A program made the translations under genes and the position numbers. This document shows positions 1 through 8,601 of a DNA stretch of 64,000 nucleotides, piece by piece; the stretch's first letter is position 1; each line of letters begins with the position of its first letter. This DNA is from Gaiellasilicea sp963791905. GTDB lineage: Bacteria; Actinomycetota; Thermoleophilia; Gaiellales; Gaiellaceae. Below the pieces are notes generated by a model, which was given only the letters and a program-made list of their open reading frames with translations, was not told where the DNA came from and did no database searches. Location: positions 186,001 through 250,000 of the forward strand of contig CAWBTX010000005.1 in the NCBI GenBank assembly GCA_963791905.1, written 5' to 3'.

Positions 1-2945
1 GTACCGTCGCTCGGCCGCGCCGTCCCGACTCGCGCGATCTCGATGCCGAGCGGGACGACCTTCTGCGTGATCACCAGCGCGCCGAGCGGGTGCGCCGGGA
101 CGGCATCGCCGGGCGGCGAGCGCAGCGTCACGAGCGCGTCGCCGCCTAGAGGGAGCTCGGCCGCCCAGTTCGCGCGATCCGACAGGGCAGCGACGAGCTG
201 CGCGCCGACGGCGACCGTCGCCTGCGGCAGCGCTGCGACGTCGCCCCAGCCGAGCTCGAAGCCGACGCTGACGTCCCACCACAGGATCGAGAAGGAGGCA
301 TGACCGGAGACCTCCCAGCGTCCCGGCCCGCGCAGGACGCCCGTCACCTTGACCGACGCGAGGTTGTGGCCTCGGTAGCTGATGGAGGCGCTGACGCGGT
401 AGTCGATCTCGAAGTGGAAGACCGGCTCGGATTCGAACAGCGCGTCGAAGCCGAGCGTTGCCCGGATCCGGAAGTTGCCGCCCTTGGCCTCCAGCTCGGC
501 ATCGGCGCCGATCTGCAGGGTGTTCGTCGTGATCGCGACGTAGCCGGTGATCCGCACCTTCACGATGTCGCGCCGCAACTCGAAGCCCACACGGTCCTGC
601 GCCGGCAGGCCCGGCGGCAGGTCGGTGAAGCGCGGGTGGAAGCCGCCGACGGCGAGAATCAGGTTGGGCTCGTCGCCGAAGCGCGCGCGCACGACGAGCG
701 AGCCGCTCAGCGGCAGTCCGGCGACGTGCGAGTCGCGCAGGCGCGCGTCGATGCTGAGCGCCTGGTCGCGCAGCTCGTAGCTGCCGACGATGTCGACCAG
801 AAGCTTCAGCAGTTCGGGGACGTCGCCCCCCGCATCGGGCGGCAGCCGGACCTCGAGCTGGCCGACGAGCACGACTCGACTGACCTGCGGCTGGGCGCTG
901 CCGCTCCCGAGCAGGTCGTCGATCTGGATCACGATCCCGAGGTCGATCGTGACGATCGTCGGTGTGCCCCAGCCGATCTTCAGCGCCGGCCCAAACGTCA
1001 GCGCGCGCGGGACGATCGGGAAGACGAGGCGCAGGCGGCCAAGCAACGCCGGAGCGTCGGCGACCGGATTGGGCGGGAACAGGACGGCGTCGAGCGCGCC
1101 GCTGCGCAGCCCGGCCTGCAGCTCCGCGGTCGAGACGCCGTGCTGCAGGCCGACGATCCCGCCGACGCCGTTGAGCGTGAAGCCGTAGCCGAGCGCGATC
1201 GCGTCGAACTCGCTGAAGACGAGCAGCAGCAGGGACCAGCCCGGCCCCCCGTCGGGCCGCTTCGTCGTGAGGATCGCGAGCGCCTTGACAGCGACCGGCC
1301 CGATCGCCAGCTCGAGGACGCCGGAGTATTCGTCCCGCGCGGGATCGAAGCCGATGAAACCGCCGCCGCGCGCGAAGCTCGTGTCGAGCAAGAAGCCGAG
1401 TGCCGTCGGCGGCGTGGCGGCGATGGCCAGGTCGGCGCTGCCGAGGCTGCCCGGGCCCGGTGTGATCGTCGCGCGCAGGCCGATCCCGTCGGCGATGATC
1501 CGCGCGCCGCCTAGCGTCAGCGTCACGGCGACGTCCGCCGCCAGCGCGACGTTGTCGGCGACGATGAGCTTCAGGCCGACGGAGTCGATCGTCAGCGGCC
1601 CGAGGCCGACGCCGACCGCCACCTCGGTCTCGAGCTCTGCGCGGCCGTCGAGTCGGACGCCGTCGCGGTGCGACCACGACAGCGCGACGTCCGTCGTCGC
1701 CGCGACGCCGCCCGGCGGCAGGATCGCCCGCAGCAGCGACGACTCGCCGCCGGTCGCAATGATGCGGCAGCCGCGCACGTCGATGCCGATCGCGGCGTCG
1801 GTGCCGCGGCCGTCGACGGCGACCTGCACAATCAGGCCGACGGCGGCGGCCTCGACGCGTGCGGCGTCGGTCGCCAGCAGCGTGATGCTCGCGTCCTGCG
1901 GCGCGAGTTTCGTCAGGTCGATCCGCAGTCGCGCGCCGGCCGCGCCCGTGCGCGCGGTCGGTTCGTTGAGCCCGCTTCGGAGCAGCGGCTCGCTGTCCGG
2001 CCGCAGGACAAGCGCGACGCCGCTGCCGAGGTCGGCGTCGGCCTCGAGGCCGAGCGACAGCGTGGGAGAGAGCGGGACGCGCAGGGTCGCGTTGCCGGCG
2101 GCGTACGGGCTGATGCCGATGCCTCCGTCGCTGCCGCCGGGTGCGAGCGGCGGCAGGCCGAAGACGCTGATGCCGACCTCGCCGCCGAGCGTGCCCGCCG
2201 CTTCGAGCACGGTGAGGAAGAGCTGGCTCTGCGGCGGCTGGGTCGCCGTCGGCACCGTGCCCTGCAGGCGCGCGAGTGGGACGGCGGGCAACTCGCGGCG
2301 TTGCACCTGCGTGCTCCAGTGCTGCAGGCAGGCGCCGACCCGACCGACGAGAGTGTCGGCGTCGAAGTCCGCGGTGCCCCAGCCGTAGACGTCGCGGAGA
2401 AGACCCTCGGGGTCGCCGAGCAGCATCGGCACGCGTTCCCAGTGCACGACGTGGCGCAGGTGCGCAACCTGGAAGCGCTGGGGATCCGCCTCGTGCGGCG
2501 CGAGCTCGAACCAGCCGAGCAGCAAGGCGGCGTCGAACGTCCGCGGCGACGCGACGGCGGCCGACTGGATGAGGTAGAAGTCCAGCAGCCGCGTGAGGAA
2601 CTCGTCCTTGATGTGAGTGCGGTCGAGGTAGTTCTGCGGCGCGTCGAGGCGCAGGTCGTCGAGGTCGCCGAGCACGGCAACGACGGCGTCGCCGAGCTCG
2701 AGCAGCGCCAGTGCCTCGTCGTCACCGGAGGCGGCGGGGTCCGCTGCCAGCGCGCTCCATGCCGTCAAGCGCTGGCCGACGTCCCCGAGCTCGAGCGCGG
2801 CGAGGCCGATGTCGTCGGCGCCTGGCGGCAGTCCCCAGCCCAGCGACTCCAGCACCGTGCGGGGGCCACCCGCCGCCCGCGCAAGCGTTCCCAGCAGCGT
2901 GAGCGCGCCCCCGACGCCGGTCAGCAGTGTGCGCTCGACGCTCAA
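1..2945 (-). CDS. DUF6603-like large protein, C-terminus cut by window edge
   Basis: An uninterrupted minus-strand frame of about 980 codons runs off the left edge, so the stop is not seen. The start is taken as TTG at 2945, which overlaps the TGA of the upstream phospholipase-D-like gene and suggests translational coupling. The N-terminal 250 residues are a leucine-rich, mostly helical segment. The rest is built of long beta-rich stretches with repeated LxLG and VxLxxD patterns, and the visible end contains a VVPLGIEI-type motif. This resembles the DUF6603 family of very large bacterial proteins of unknown function. No signal peptide or membrane segment was seen. Family assignment is from memory of the pattern; function is unknown. 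Confidence 0.75.
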   Translation of the reverse strand, partial: MSVERTLLTGVGGALTLLGTLARAAGGPRTVLESLGWGLPPGADDIGLAALELGDVGQRLTAWSALAADPAASGDDEALALLELGDAVVAVLGDLDDLRLDAPQNYLDRTHIKDEFLTRLLDFYLIQSAAVASPRTFDAALLLGWFELAPHEADPQRFQVAHLRHVVHWERVPMLLGDPEGLLRDVYGWGTADFDADTLVGRVGACLQHWSTQVQRRELPAVPLARLQGTVPTATQPPQSQLFLTVLEAAGTLGGEVGISVFGLPPLAPGGSDGGIGISPYAAGNATLRVPLSPTLSLGLEADADLGSGVALVLRPDSEPLLRSGLNEPTARTGAAGARLRIDLTKLAPQDASITLLATDAARVEAAAVGLIVQVAVDGRGTDAAIGIDVRGCRIIATGGESSLLRAILPPGGVAATTDVALSWSHRDGVRLDGRAELETEVAVGVGLGPLTIDSVGLKLIVADNVALAADVAVTLTLGGARIIADGIGLRATITPGPGSLGSADLAIAATPPTALGFLLDTSFARGGGFIGFDPARDEYSGVLELAIGPVAVKALAILTTKRPDGGPGWSLLLLVFSEFDAIALGYGFTLNGVGGIVGLQHGVSTAELQAGLRSGALDAVLFPPNPVADAPALLGRLRLVFPIVPRALTFGPALKIGWGTPTIVTIDLGIVIQIDDLLGSGSAQPQVSRVVLVGQLEVRLPPDAGGDVPELLKLLVDIVGSYELRDQALSIDARLRDSHVAGLPLSGSLVVRARFGDEPNLILAVGGFHPRFTDLPPGLPAQDRVGFELRRDIVKVRITGYVAITTNTLQIGADAELEAKGGNFRIRATLGFDALFESEPVFHFEIDYRVSASISYRGHNLASVKVTGVLRGPGRWEVSGHASFSILWWDVSVGFELGWGDVAALPQATVAVGAQLVAALSDRANWAAELPLGGDALVTLRSPPGDAVPAHPLGALVITQKVVPLGIEIARVGTARPSDG

Positions 2946-5122
2946 GACGTGTCCTCGCCGGTCTCGCCCGTCCACTGCTGGGTGAAGAAGTCGAACGGGC
3001 GGATCGTGCCGATCGGCCGCACTTGCAGCACCTGCTGCACGTGCGGCGCCTGCTGCACGAGCGCTGCCAGGTGGCGCCGCGGCTCCTGCAGCGAGCCCGC
3101 GTCGTTGGGGTACTCGAGTACGAAGCCGTGCAGCGCCTGGGAGCGGCCGGCGGCGACGTGCTGCAGCGACGCCGCCGCGTGGCGACGCCAAAGGTCGAGC
3201 CAGTCCGTGGTGATCGGCTTCGTCAGCTTGGTGTCGGCAGGGTTGGGCCTGCCGCCGGCGAGCAGCCCGAGGTGCTCCGCCCACAGCCGGCGGCGCACGA
3301 GGTCGACGAGCGGCGATGGCGGATGGTCGCCGCCGTTGAACATCAAGACGTTGACCTCGGTCGCCGTCGACTCGCCGACGACGAGCGGGCTGAAGAGGAG
3401 GTTGTAGTCCAGCGACAGGCCGTCGAGGTTCGCCGAGCCGATCGTCGCCCAGCTGTCGTCGACGACGGCCGCCTTCGTGTGCAGGTAGACCGGGGCGACC
3501 CACGGCGGCGTTCGCGCGTGGTCGTAGGACCAGCGCGTGAAGACGCCGAGCCGGTTGCTGCCGGTCGCGCGCAGCTGCGCGACGTGCTTGGCCTGGCGCT
3601 CCGGGTAAAGGGGGAGGTCCGGCTTGATGTTCAGCAGCAGGATGACCTGGACCTTGCTCGCGGTGTCGCGGAGCACCTCCAAGAGCGCGTCCTTGATGAT
3701 GCTGTCGGTGAAGTACTGCGTCTCGATGAAGATGAGGTTGCGGGCGGCGGCGAACGCGCGCAGATAGGCCTCGAGGATCCCCTTCTCGCTGCGGTTGGCA
3801 AGGCTCTTGAAGCGCCTGCCTCCGAGCGTGCGCACGATCTGCACGCGCGCGAGGCCGTCCTCGCCGCCGGTCTGCACGGGTGGCGTTGTGGTCGGTATCG
3901 GCTGAGGGGTCTGCAGGTCCTCGTTCCAGAGCAGGTGGAACGTCTCGTCGATGTGCCGCACCGCGGGCCCGATGACGGCGACGCTGACGTCGTGTATGAC
4001 GGGGCTGGTGTTGGCGCCGCGGCGCGGATCCTCGATCGCGTGCAGCTGGTCGTCGTAATAGCGCTGCCCGAACGGCGAGCCGAGCACGACGGCGCGCTCG
4101 CCGTCGACGATCAGCATCTTCGGGTGCATGACGCCGTGGTTGGGCAGCGGCTGCTTGAAGCCGCGCACGACGATCTGCGGCCGGGGAGCCGCGCTCGCGG
4201 CGATGGCCGCGTTGAAGTAAGCCGTCAGCTCCTCGACGTCCGACTTCGCCGCGAGCTCCTGGCTGGCCTTCGCGGCCTCGGCGAAGGCGATCACGATCAG
4301 CGACGCAATCGCGAACGGGAAGAACAGCACCCAGCCGATGCCGAACAAGAAGCCGACGAAGCCGGCGATGCCGCCGACGATGCCGGCGCCCGCGATCGGC
4401 AGCGCGACGAGCCAGAAGATGCCCTCGCGGCGGTTGATCGACGGCTCGTTGAGCAAAATGCGGACTTCGACGGGGTTCTGGGCGCGCGCGACATCGAGCA
4501 ACAGTCGCTCGGGCCGGCGGTCGCCCGGGCGCGGCACTAGCGGACTGCTCGGGGTGCGCGGCACGATCTGCGGCGGGACGAAGCGGAAGATGAGCTTCGG
4601 CTCCTCATCCGCGGCGTTGGCGTGAAACTGCGGGGGCCGGGAGAAGAACAGCTGCGTGAGATCGACGCGGTGCGGGAGCGCAGCCTGGGCGGGCTGCTGC
4701 AGGCGCTCGAGCTCGTCGACGATGCGCCCGAAGGCCTCCTCGCCGTCGATCAGCACCTTCAGCGCATTGGCGTCGCTGACGAACGGCGCGGAGCCGGTCA
4801 GCAGTGTGACGAGCAGGCCGTCGCGGTCGGCGCGCCGCAGCGGGACGTCGCCGACGTCGTGCGCGGCGCCGGTGACGGTGAACGACTTGTCGGCGCTGAC
4901 CGGGCGCAGCACCCGGTCGACGGCGCGCACGCTGAAGCTTGGCGTGAAGTCGACGAGGTCGGATACCTCAGGCACCGTCACGGTGAAGCGCCCGTCGGCC
5001 TTCGTGACCGCGCTGCGGAAGCGCTCGGGCTTGAGCAGGTACTCGACCGGGACCTCGGCCATCAGCCCCGGACAGCCGTTTCCGCCCTCGTCGACGATGC
5101 GCCCGCTGATCGTGGGACTCAC
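2942..5122 (-). CDS. Phospholipase D-like protein with two HKD motifs and a carboxypeptidase-regulatory-like N-terminus
   Basis: The product has 726 residues. Residues 1-60 look like a transthyretin/carboxypeptidase-regulatory beta-sandwich. Residues 235-280 are strongly hydrophobic and glycine-rich, enough for one or two membrane segments. The two catalytic motifs of the PLD superfamily are present: HPKMLIVD at 333-340 and HTKAAVVD at 548-555, the second followed by GSANLD. Such enzymes cleave or transfer phosphodiesters through a covalent histidine intermediate; members include phospholipases, cardiolipin synthases and nucleases. The membrane segment between the N-terminal domain and the first HKD motif suggests a lipid substrate, but this is inference. 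It overlaps the DUF6603-like gene, so the pair probably acts together. Confidence 0.88.
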   Translation of the reverse strand: MSPTISGRIVDEGGNGCPGLMAEVPVEYLLKPERFRSAVTKADGRFTVTVPEVSDLVDFTPSFSVRAVDRVLRPVSADKSFTVTGAAHDVGDVPLRRADRDGLLVTLLTGSAPFVSDANALKVLIDGEEAFGRIVDELERLQQPAQAALPHRVDLTQLFFSRPPQFHANAADEEPKLIFRFVPPQIVPRTPSSPLVPRPGDRRPERLLLDVARAQNPVEVRILLNEPSINRREGIFWLVALPIAGAGIVGGIAGFVGFLFGIGWVLFFPFAIASLIVIAFAEAAKASQELAAKSDVEELTAYFNAAIAASAAPRPQIVVRGFKQPLPNHGVMHPKMLIVDGERAVVLGSPFGQRYYDDQLHAIEDPRRGANTSPVIHDVSVAVIGPAVRHIDETFHLLWNEDLQTPQPIPTTTPPVQTGGEDGLARVQIVRTLGGRRFKSLANRSEKGILEAYLRAFAAARNLIFIETQYFTDSIIKDALLEVLRDTASKVQVILLLNIKPDLPLYPERQAKHVAQLRATGSNRLGVFTRWSYDHARTPPWVAPVYLHTKAAVVDDSWATIGSANLDGLSLDYNLLFSPLVVGESTATEVNVLMFNGGDHPPSPLVDLVRRRLWAEHLGLLAGGRPNPADTKLTKPITTDWLDLWRRHAAASLQHVAAGRSQALHGFVLEYPNDAGSLQEPRRHLAALVQQAPHVQQVLQVRPIGTIRPFDFFTQQWTGETGEDTS

Positions 5123-5234
5123 GGCGGCTCGGCTCTGCCTCGATTGGTGCGCTTGGGCGTGACGGCAATCACCCTCGCGGCGACTCTACGAGGCGTTGCC
5201 GTGGCAAACAAGGCCGAGTGCGCGGCTAGGCGGG

Positions 5235-5915
5235 TCATCCCTCCGGGTGTGGAAAGAGCGCGTTGTATTCGCGCTGAAAGGCCCGATACCGACGAAGGAA
5301 GTGCCGGCTCCACGCCGCGAAGTAGGCGATGCTCGCAGCCGCCGCCGCTACCGCGACCACCGCTCCTGGAGCATCGGCTGCATTTGTCGCAAGCCCCGCC
5401 AGCGTGCCAGCAACGACGGCGTCCACGACGAGGATGAACATCATGCTGCTCGCCAGGGGCTGGAGGACTTCTGAGCCCTGTGGGAAGTAGGCGTACGTCT
5501 GGCCGATCCCTCGCTCGTCATCGTGCCTCGACGCGACGAAGTAGCGGTCGATCCCAGGGTCGAGCTCGGTGTAGCCCGCCCGAAGCCTGTTCATCCCGAT
5601 CACATACGCCAGGTCTTCCTCGCTGCCGTTGGAGACACGGAGGAGCGTGAGCGTGCCAACGAGAAGCAAGATCGAGAAGAGGAGGAGGGTGAACACGTCG
5701 AAGCGACCGTCGAAGTCCGTCGCTTGCCCGACGAGTGCGAGGCTGACAACGCTGGCCGAGACGAGAGTCAGGAAGATCGCGATCCGGACGAGCAACTCGT
5801 TCTGGGTCGTGCTCCGCGACGCGAGCAAGCTCCAATGCTCGGTCGCCAGCAGCTGCGCTCGAATCGATGGCGAGACCTCTTCGTCCGGCGCGACAGGGTA
5901 ATCCGCTTTCGTCAC
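5235..5915 (-). CDS. Hypothetical four-segment membrane protein
   Basis: The product has 226 residues and starts at a GTG preceded by GGAGGAGG. Two adjacent hydrophobic segments at about 45-65 and 72-92 are followed by a polar loop of about 60 residues and a second pair at about 155-175 and 183-200. The C-terminus is basic and aromatic. The arrangement (two helices, cytoplasmic loop, two helices) resembles SLATT-type or other small actinobacterial membrane proteins, but no family could be named with certainty. It stands alone, about 110 bases downstream of nothing co-directional that it overlaps. Confidence 0.8.
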   Translation of the reverse strand: MTKADYPVAPDEEVSPSIRAQLLATEHWSLLASRSTTQNELLVRIAIFLTLVSASVVSLALVGQATDFDGRFDVFTLLLFSILLLVGTLTLLRVSNGSEEDLAYVIGMNRLRAGYTELDPGIDRYFVASRHDDERGIGQTYAYFPQGSEVLQPLASSMMFILVVDAVVAGTLAGLATNAADAPGAVVAVAAAAASIAYFAAWSRHFLRRYRAFQREYNALFPHPEG

Positions 5916-5983
5916 GGTGCCTCCTCCGCGTCGCTCACCTGGCGGCGCCAGACTACGCCGCCGAGCCTAGGCGGCGACGCCGT

Positions 5984-6631
5984 TCATTTCACCACTCGGT
6001 ACTTGAGGTGCGTGACGCCGGGCGCCTCGACGGCCCGGACCTGCTCGAGCCGCACCTCCGCGTCCCCGAGGTTGCCGAAGACGCGAGCACCGTCGCCGAG
6101 CAACACTGGAACAACGTGGAGCTCGAGCTCGTCCAGCAGTCCCGCTGCCAGGTACTGCTGAGCGATGTTGCCGCCGCCCCAAAGCATGACGTCCTTGCCG
6201 CCTGCGGCGTCCCTTGCCTGTTCGAGCGCGGACTCGATTCCGTCGGTGACGAAGTGGAACGTGGTCCCTCCTTCCATCTCTACGGGATCACGCGGGTGAT
6301 GGGTGACGATGAACACGGGGTAGTGGTAGGGCGGGTTGTCGCCCCACCAGCCCGTCCACTGCTCGTCGCCCCAGGGACCACCGCCGACAGGACCGAACAT
6401 GTTGCGGCCCATCACCGCGGCGCCGATGTTCTCGCGCGATTCCTCGAGTATCCGTGTGCTCTCGTTCACCTCGCCCCCTTGCTTGTCGTGGGGTTGGCGC
6501 CAGGCGGCGAGCGGGACCACCCAGTCGTGGAGCCGCTCGCCGCCCTCGCCGAGCGGGTTCTCCTCGCTCTGGTTCGGGCCGGCGACGAAGCCGTCCAGCG
6601 AGATCGAGATATGACACCTGAGCTTGCTCAT
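5984..6631 (-). CDS. Dihydrofolate reductase-family protein (RibD C-terminal-like)
   Basis: The product has 215 residues and begins with the family signature SISLDGFVAGPN. Other family features are a GRNMFGP stretch near residue 75, the PVFIVTHHPRDP strand near 105, and the nucleotide-site motif MLWGGGNIAQQYL near 150. These are the marks of the RibD_C/DHFR-like NADPH-dependent reductases common in Actinomycetota. The physiological substrate of this subgroup is usually unknown; they are not true folate reductases on present evidence. The gene has a GGAGGC ribosome site and stands alone. Confidence 0.9.
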   Translation of the reverse strand: MSKLRCHISISLDGFVAGPNQSEENPLGEGGERLHDWVVPLAAWRQPHDKQGGEVNESTRILEESRENIGAAVMGRNMFGPVGGGPWGDEQWTGWWGDNPPYHYPVFIVTHHPRDPVEMEGGTTFHFVTDGIESALEQARDAAGGKDVMLWGGGNIAQQYLAAGLLDELELHVVPVLLGDGARVFGNLGDAEVRLEQVRAVEAPGVTHLKYRVVK

Positions 6632-6772
6632 CGGGCCTCCTTAGTAGGCGGCCGCTGCGGCCGCGGGGATATTGCTGGGCGCCGTCGAAGATCAGGATGG
6701 ATCAATAGACGAGTTCGAGCGAGCCGCGGTCCGGTCACAAGGCCGCTGGAAACAACGGGTCTTTCGGAGAAG

Positions 6773-7722
6773 CTATCCCTGCGTAGGCTCGAAGCGGCGC
6801 CGAAGCGCAGACGCCGCGAGCGCCTGCGCCTCCGCGGCCGCGTCGAAACGGTCGGCCTGCGAGAAGAAGCCGTGAACCGCGCCGTCGAAGCGCACGAGGT
6901 CGGTCGGCACATCGGCGTCGGCGAGCCGCGCCGCGTAGAGCTCGCCTTCGTCTCGGAGCGGGTCGAGCTCGGCCGTGATCACGATCGCGGGGGGAAGCCC
7001 TCGGACGTCCTCGACTCGGAGAGGTGAGGCCAGAGGGTTGTCGCCGTCGGCAGGGTTCTCGAGGTAGTGAGACCAGCACCACGCGACGTCCCGAGCTCCG
7101 AACAGGAGAGGGTCGAGCTCCTCGTGCATCGACGGAGTGTCGGCTCGGTGGTCGAGTGGTGGATACACGAGCAGCTGCGCCGCGAGCGTCGGGCCGACGC
7201 GCTCGCGGGCGAGCAGCGCGACGCCGGCTGCGAGGTTGCCGCCGGCGCTCGCGCCGCCGACGGCGAGTCGGTCGGGATCCAGCCCGAGCTCGGCAGCGTG
7301 CTCGGCGACCCAGCAGGTGGCGGCATAGCAGTCTTCGAGGCCGGCAGGGAAAGGGGTGCTCCGGGGCGCGGCGGTACGCGACCGAGACGACTGCGCAGGG
7401 TGTCTCGTTCGCAAGCCGCCGACAGACGGGGTCGGCAGCAGCGAGCGAGCCGAGCACCCAGCCTCCGCCGAAGAAGTACACGAGCACGGGCGAGCGGGCC
7501 GGAGGATTCGACGCGATAGATCCGGACGGGAATCTCACCCGCGGGCCCGGGGATCGTCCGGTCGAGGACCTCGGCGACCGGCTCGCGGACAGACGGCTCG
7601 GTCTCGGCCGTCTCCGCTTCGCGGGCCTCGGCGACGGAGAGCTGGTGCGGCGGACGAACACCTGCGGCCCTCCGCTCGCGGAGGTACGCCTCGACCTGCG
7701 GCTGAAGTCGGCGCTTCGCCAT
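6773..7722 (-). pseudogene. HSL-type alpha/beta hydrolase (esterase), two frameshifts
   Basis: Read with two single-base corrections this is a hormone-sensitive-lipase-family esterase of about 315 residues. The N-terminal part starts at ATG 7722, overlapping the kinase stop. Near 7490 one extra base shifts the frame, after which comes the oxyanion segment FFGGGW. Near 7348 a second extra base shifts to the frame carrying the nucleophile elbow GGASAG, then the acid and histidine regions (AELDPLRDEG, DGAVHGF). The total of 950 bases equals 316 codons plus two, as expected for two insertions. The usual first histidine of HGGGW is phenylalanine here. It is the last gene of the left sugar operon. 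Whether the shifts are real or sequencing errors cannot be told from the sequence. Confidence 0.8.
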
Positions 7723-8601
7723 CAGCGCCGGGCCGCGGCTGAGTACGCGGCGCCGAGCAGCGCCGCATCGTCGAGCTGATCCGCGACGCAGACGGCCCGC
7801 AGCTCCGGAAGCTCGTCCAACTCGGCCTGCAGCGACGCCTCGAAGAGCGGCCAGGAGCGTGCGATCGACCCGCCGACCACGAGACAGGTCGGGCTGAATG
7901 CGCGCAGCCACGGGGTGAGGAACTCCCCGAGGGCGCTCCCGAGGTCGAGGAAGACACGACGCGCAGCCGGCTCTCCTGCCAGCGCGCGCTGCGCGATCTG
8001 CTCGACGTCGACAACTCCTTCGGAGCAGCCGTAGCGGGCGAGAAGAGCAGCCCGCGAGATCGTCTCTTCGACCGGGGCACCGCGGAAAGGACGGCTGTAG
8101 AGCTCGCCGCCGGGAGGGACGCGCGCTCCCGTGCGCACGATCTCGCCGTCGTCGATGAACGCCGAGCCGAGGCCGGTTCCGAGCGTGATCCCCACCGCGC
8201 GTGCATGCCCTCGCGCCGCGCCGGCCCACCACTCCCCCAGCAGGAAGGCTTCTGCATCGTTGAGGAAGCGAATCGCGGCCGCGTCCGGGAGCGCCGCGGC
8301 CGCGCGGAGCTCGGCGCGAAGCTCCACGCCGTGGAGGCCGTCGAGCTTGTGCGTGATCTCCGACACGCCCCGCTCGTAGTCGAACGGCCCGGGGACGGCG
8401 ACTCCGAGCGCGTCGATCTCCGGTGCTCGCGATCGACCGGGCCGCCTGCGAGATGGTCGCGAGCAGCTCGGCGCGGCCGCCTCCGGGCGGCAGGGGCGCC
8501 GACGTCCGGCTCTCGGGCTCGACCGCGGTCGAGGCGACGTCGACCCGGCCGGCGGAGACGTGCGTCCCACCGATGTCAAGCGCACCGACGACGCCCGTCA
8601 C
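7722..8601 (-). pseudogene. ROK-family sugar kinase, one frameshift
   Basis: The N-terminus from GTG 8601 carries the phosphate-binding motif GALDIGGTHV. Near 8425 one extra base moves the frame; the remainder reads ALGVAVPGPFDYERG, the second ATP motif GITLGTGLGSAFIDDGE, and C-terminal VVGGSIA. The total length, 880 bases, is one over a multiple of three, matching a single insertion. ROK kinases phosphorylate hexoses such as glucose, mannose or N-acetylmannosamine. The zinc-binding cysteine cluster typical of many ROK proteins is absent. Start and stop overlap the neighbouring genes by four (GTGA) and one base (TGATG). Beside a mannose-6-phosphate isomerase, it is best read as the hexokinase of this pathway. 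Confidence 0.83.

Noticed and set aside
300..3407. Several long plus-strand open frames opposite the DUF6603-like gene
   Set aside because: They are arginine/glutamate-rich shadows; the minus frame has the coherent beta-rich protein and a coupled start.
2927..5437. Plus-strand open frames opposite the PLD-like gene
   Set aside because: Both HKD motifs and the membrane segment are on the minus strand; the plus frames have no recognisable domain.
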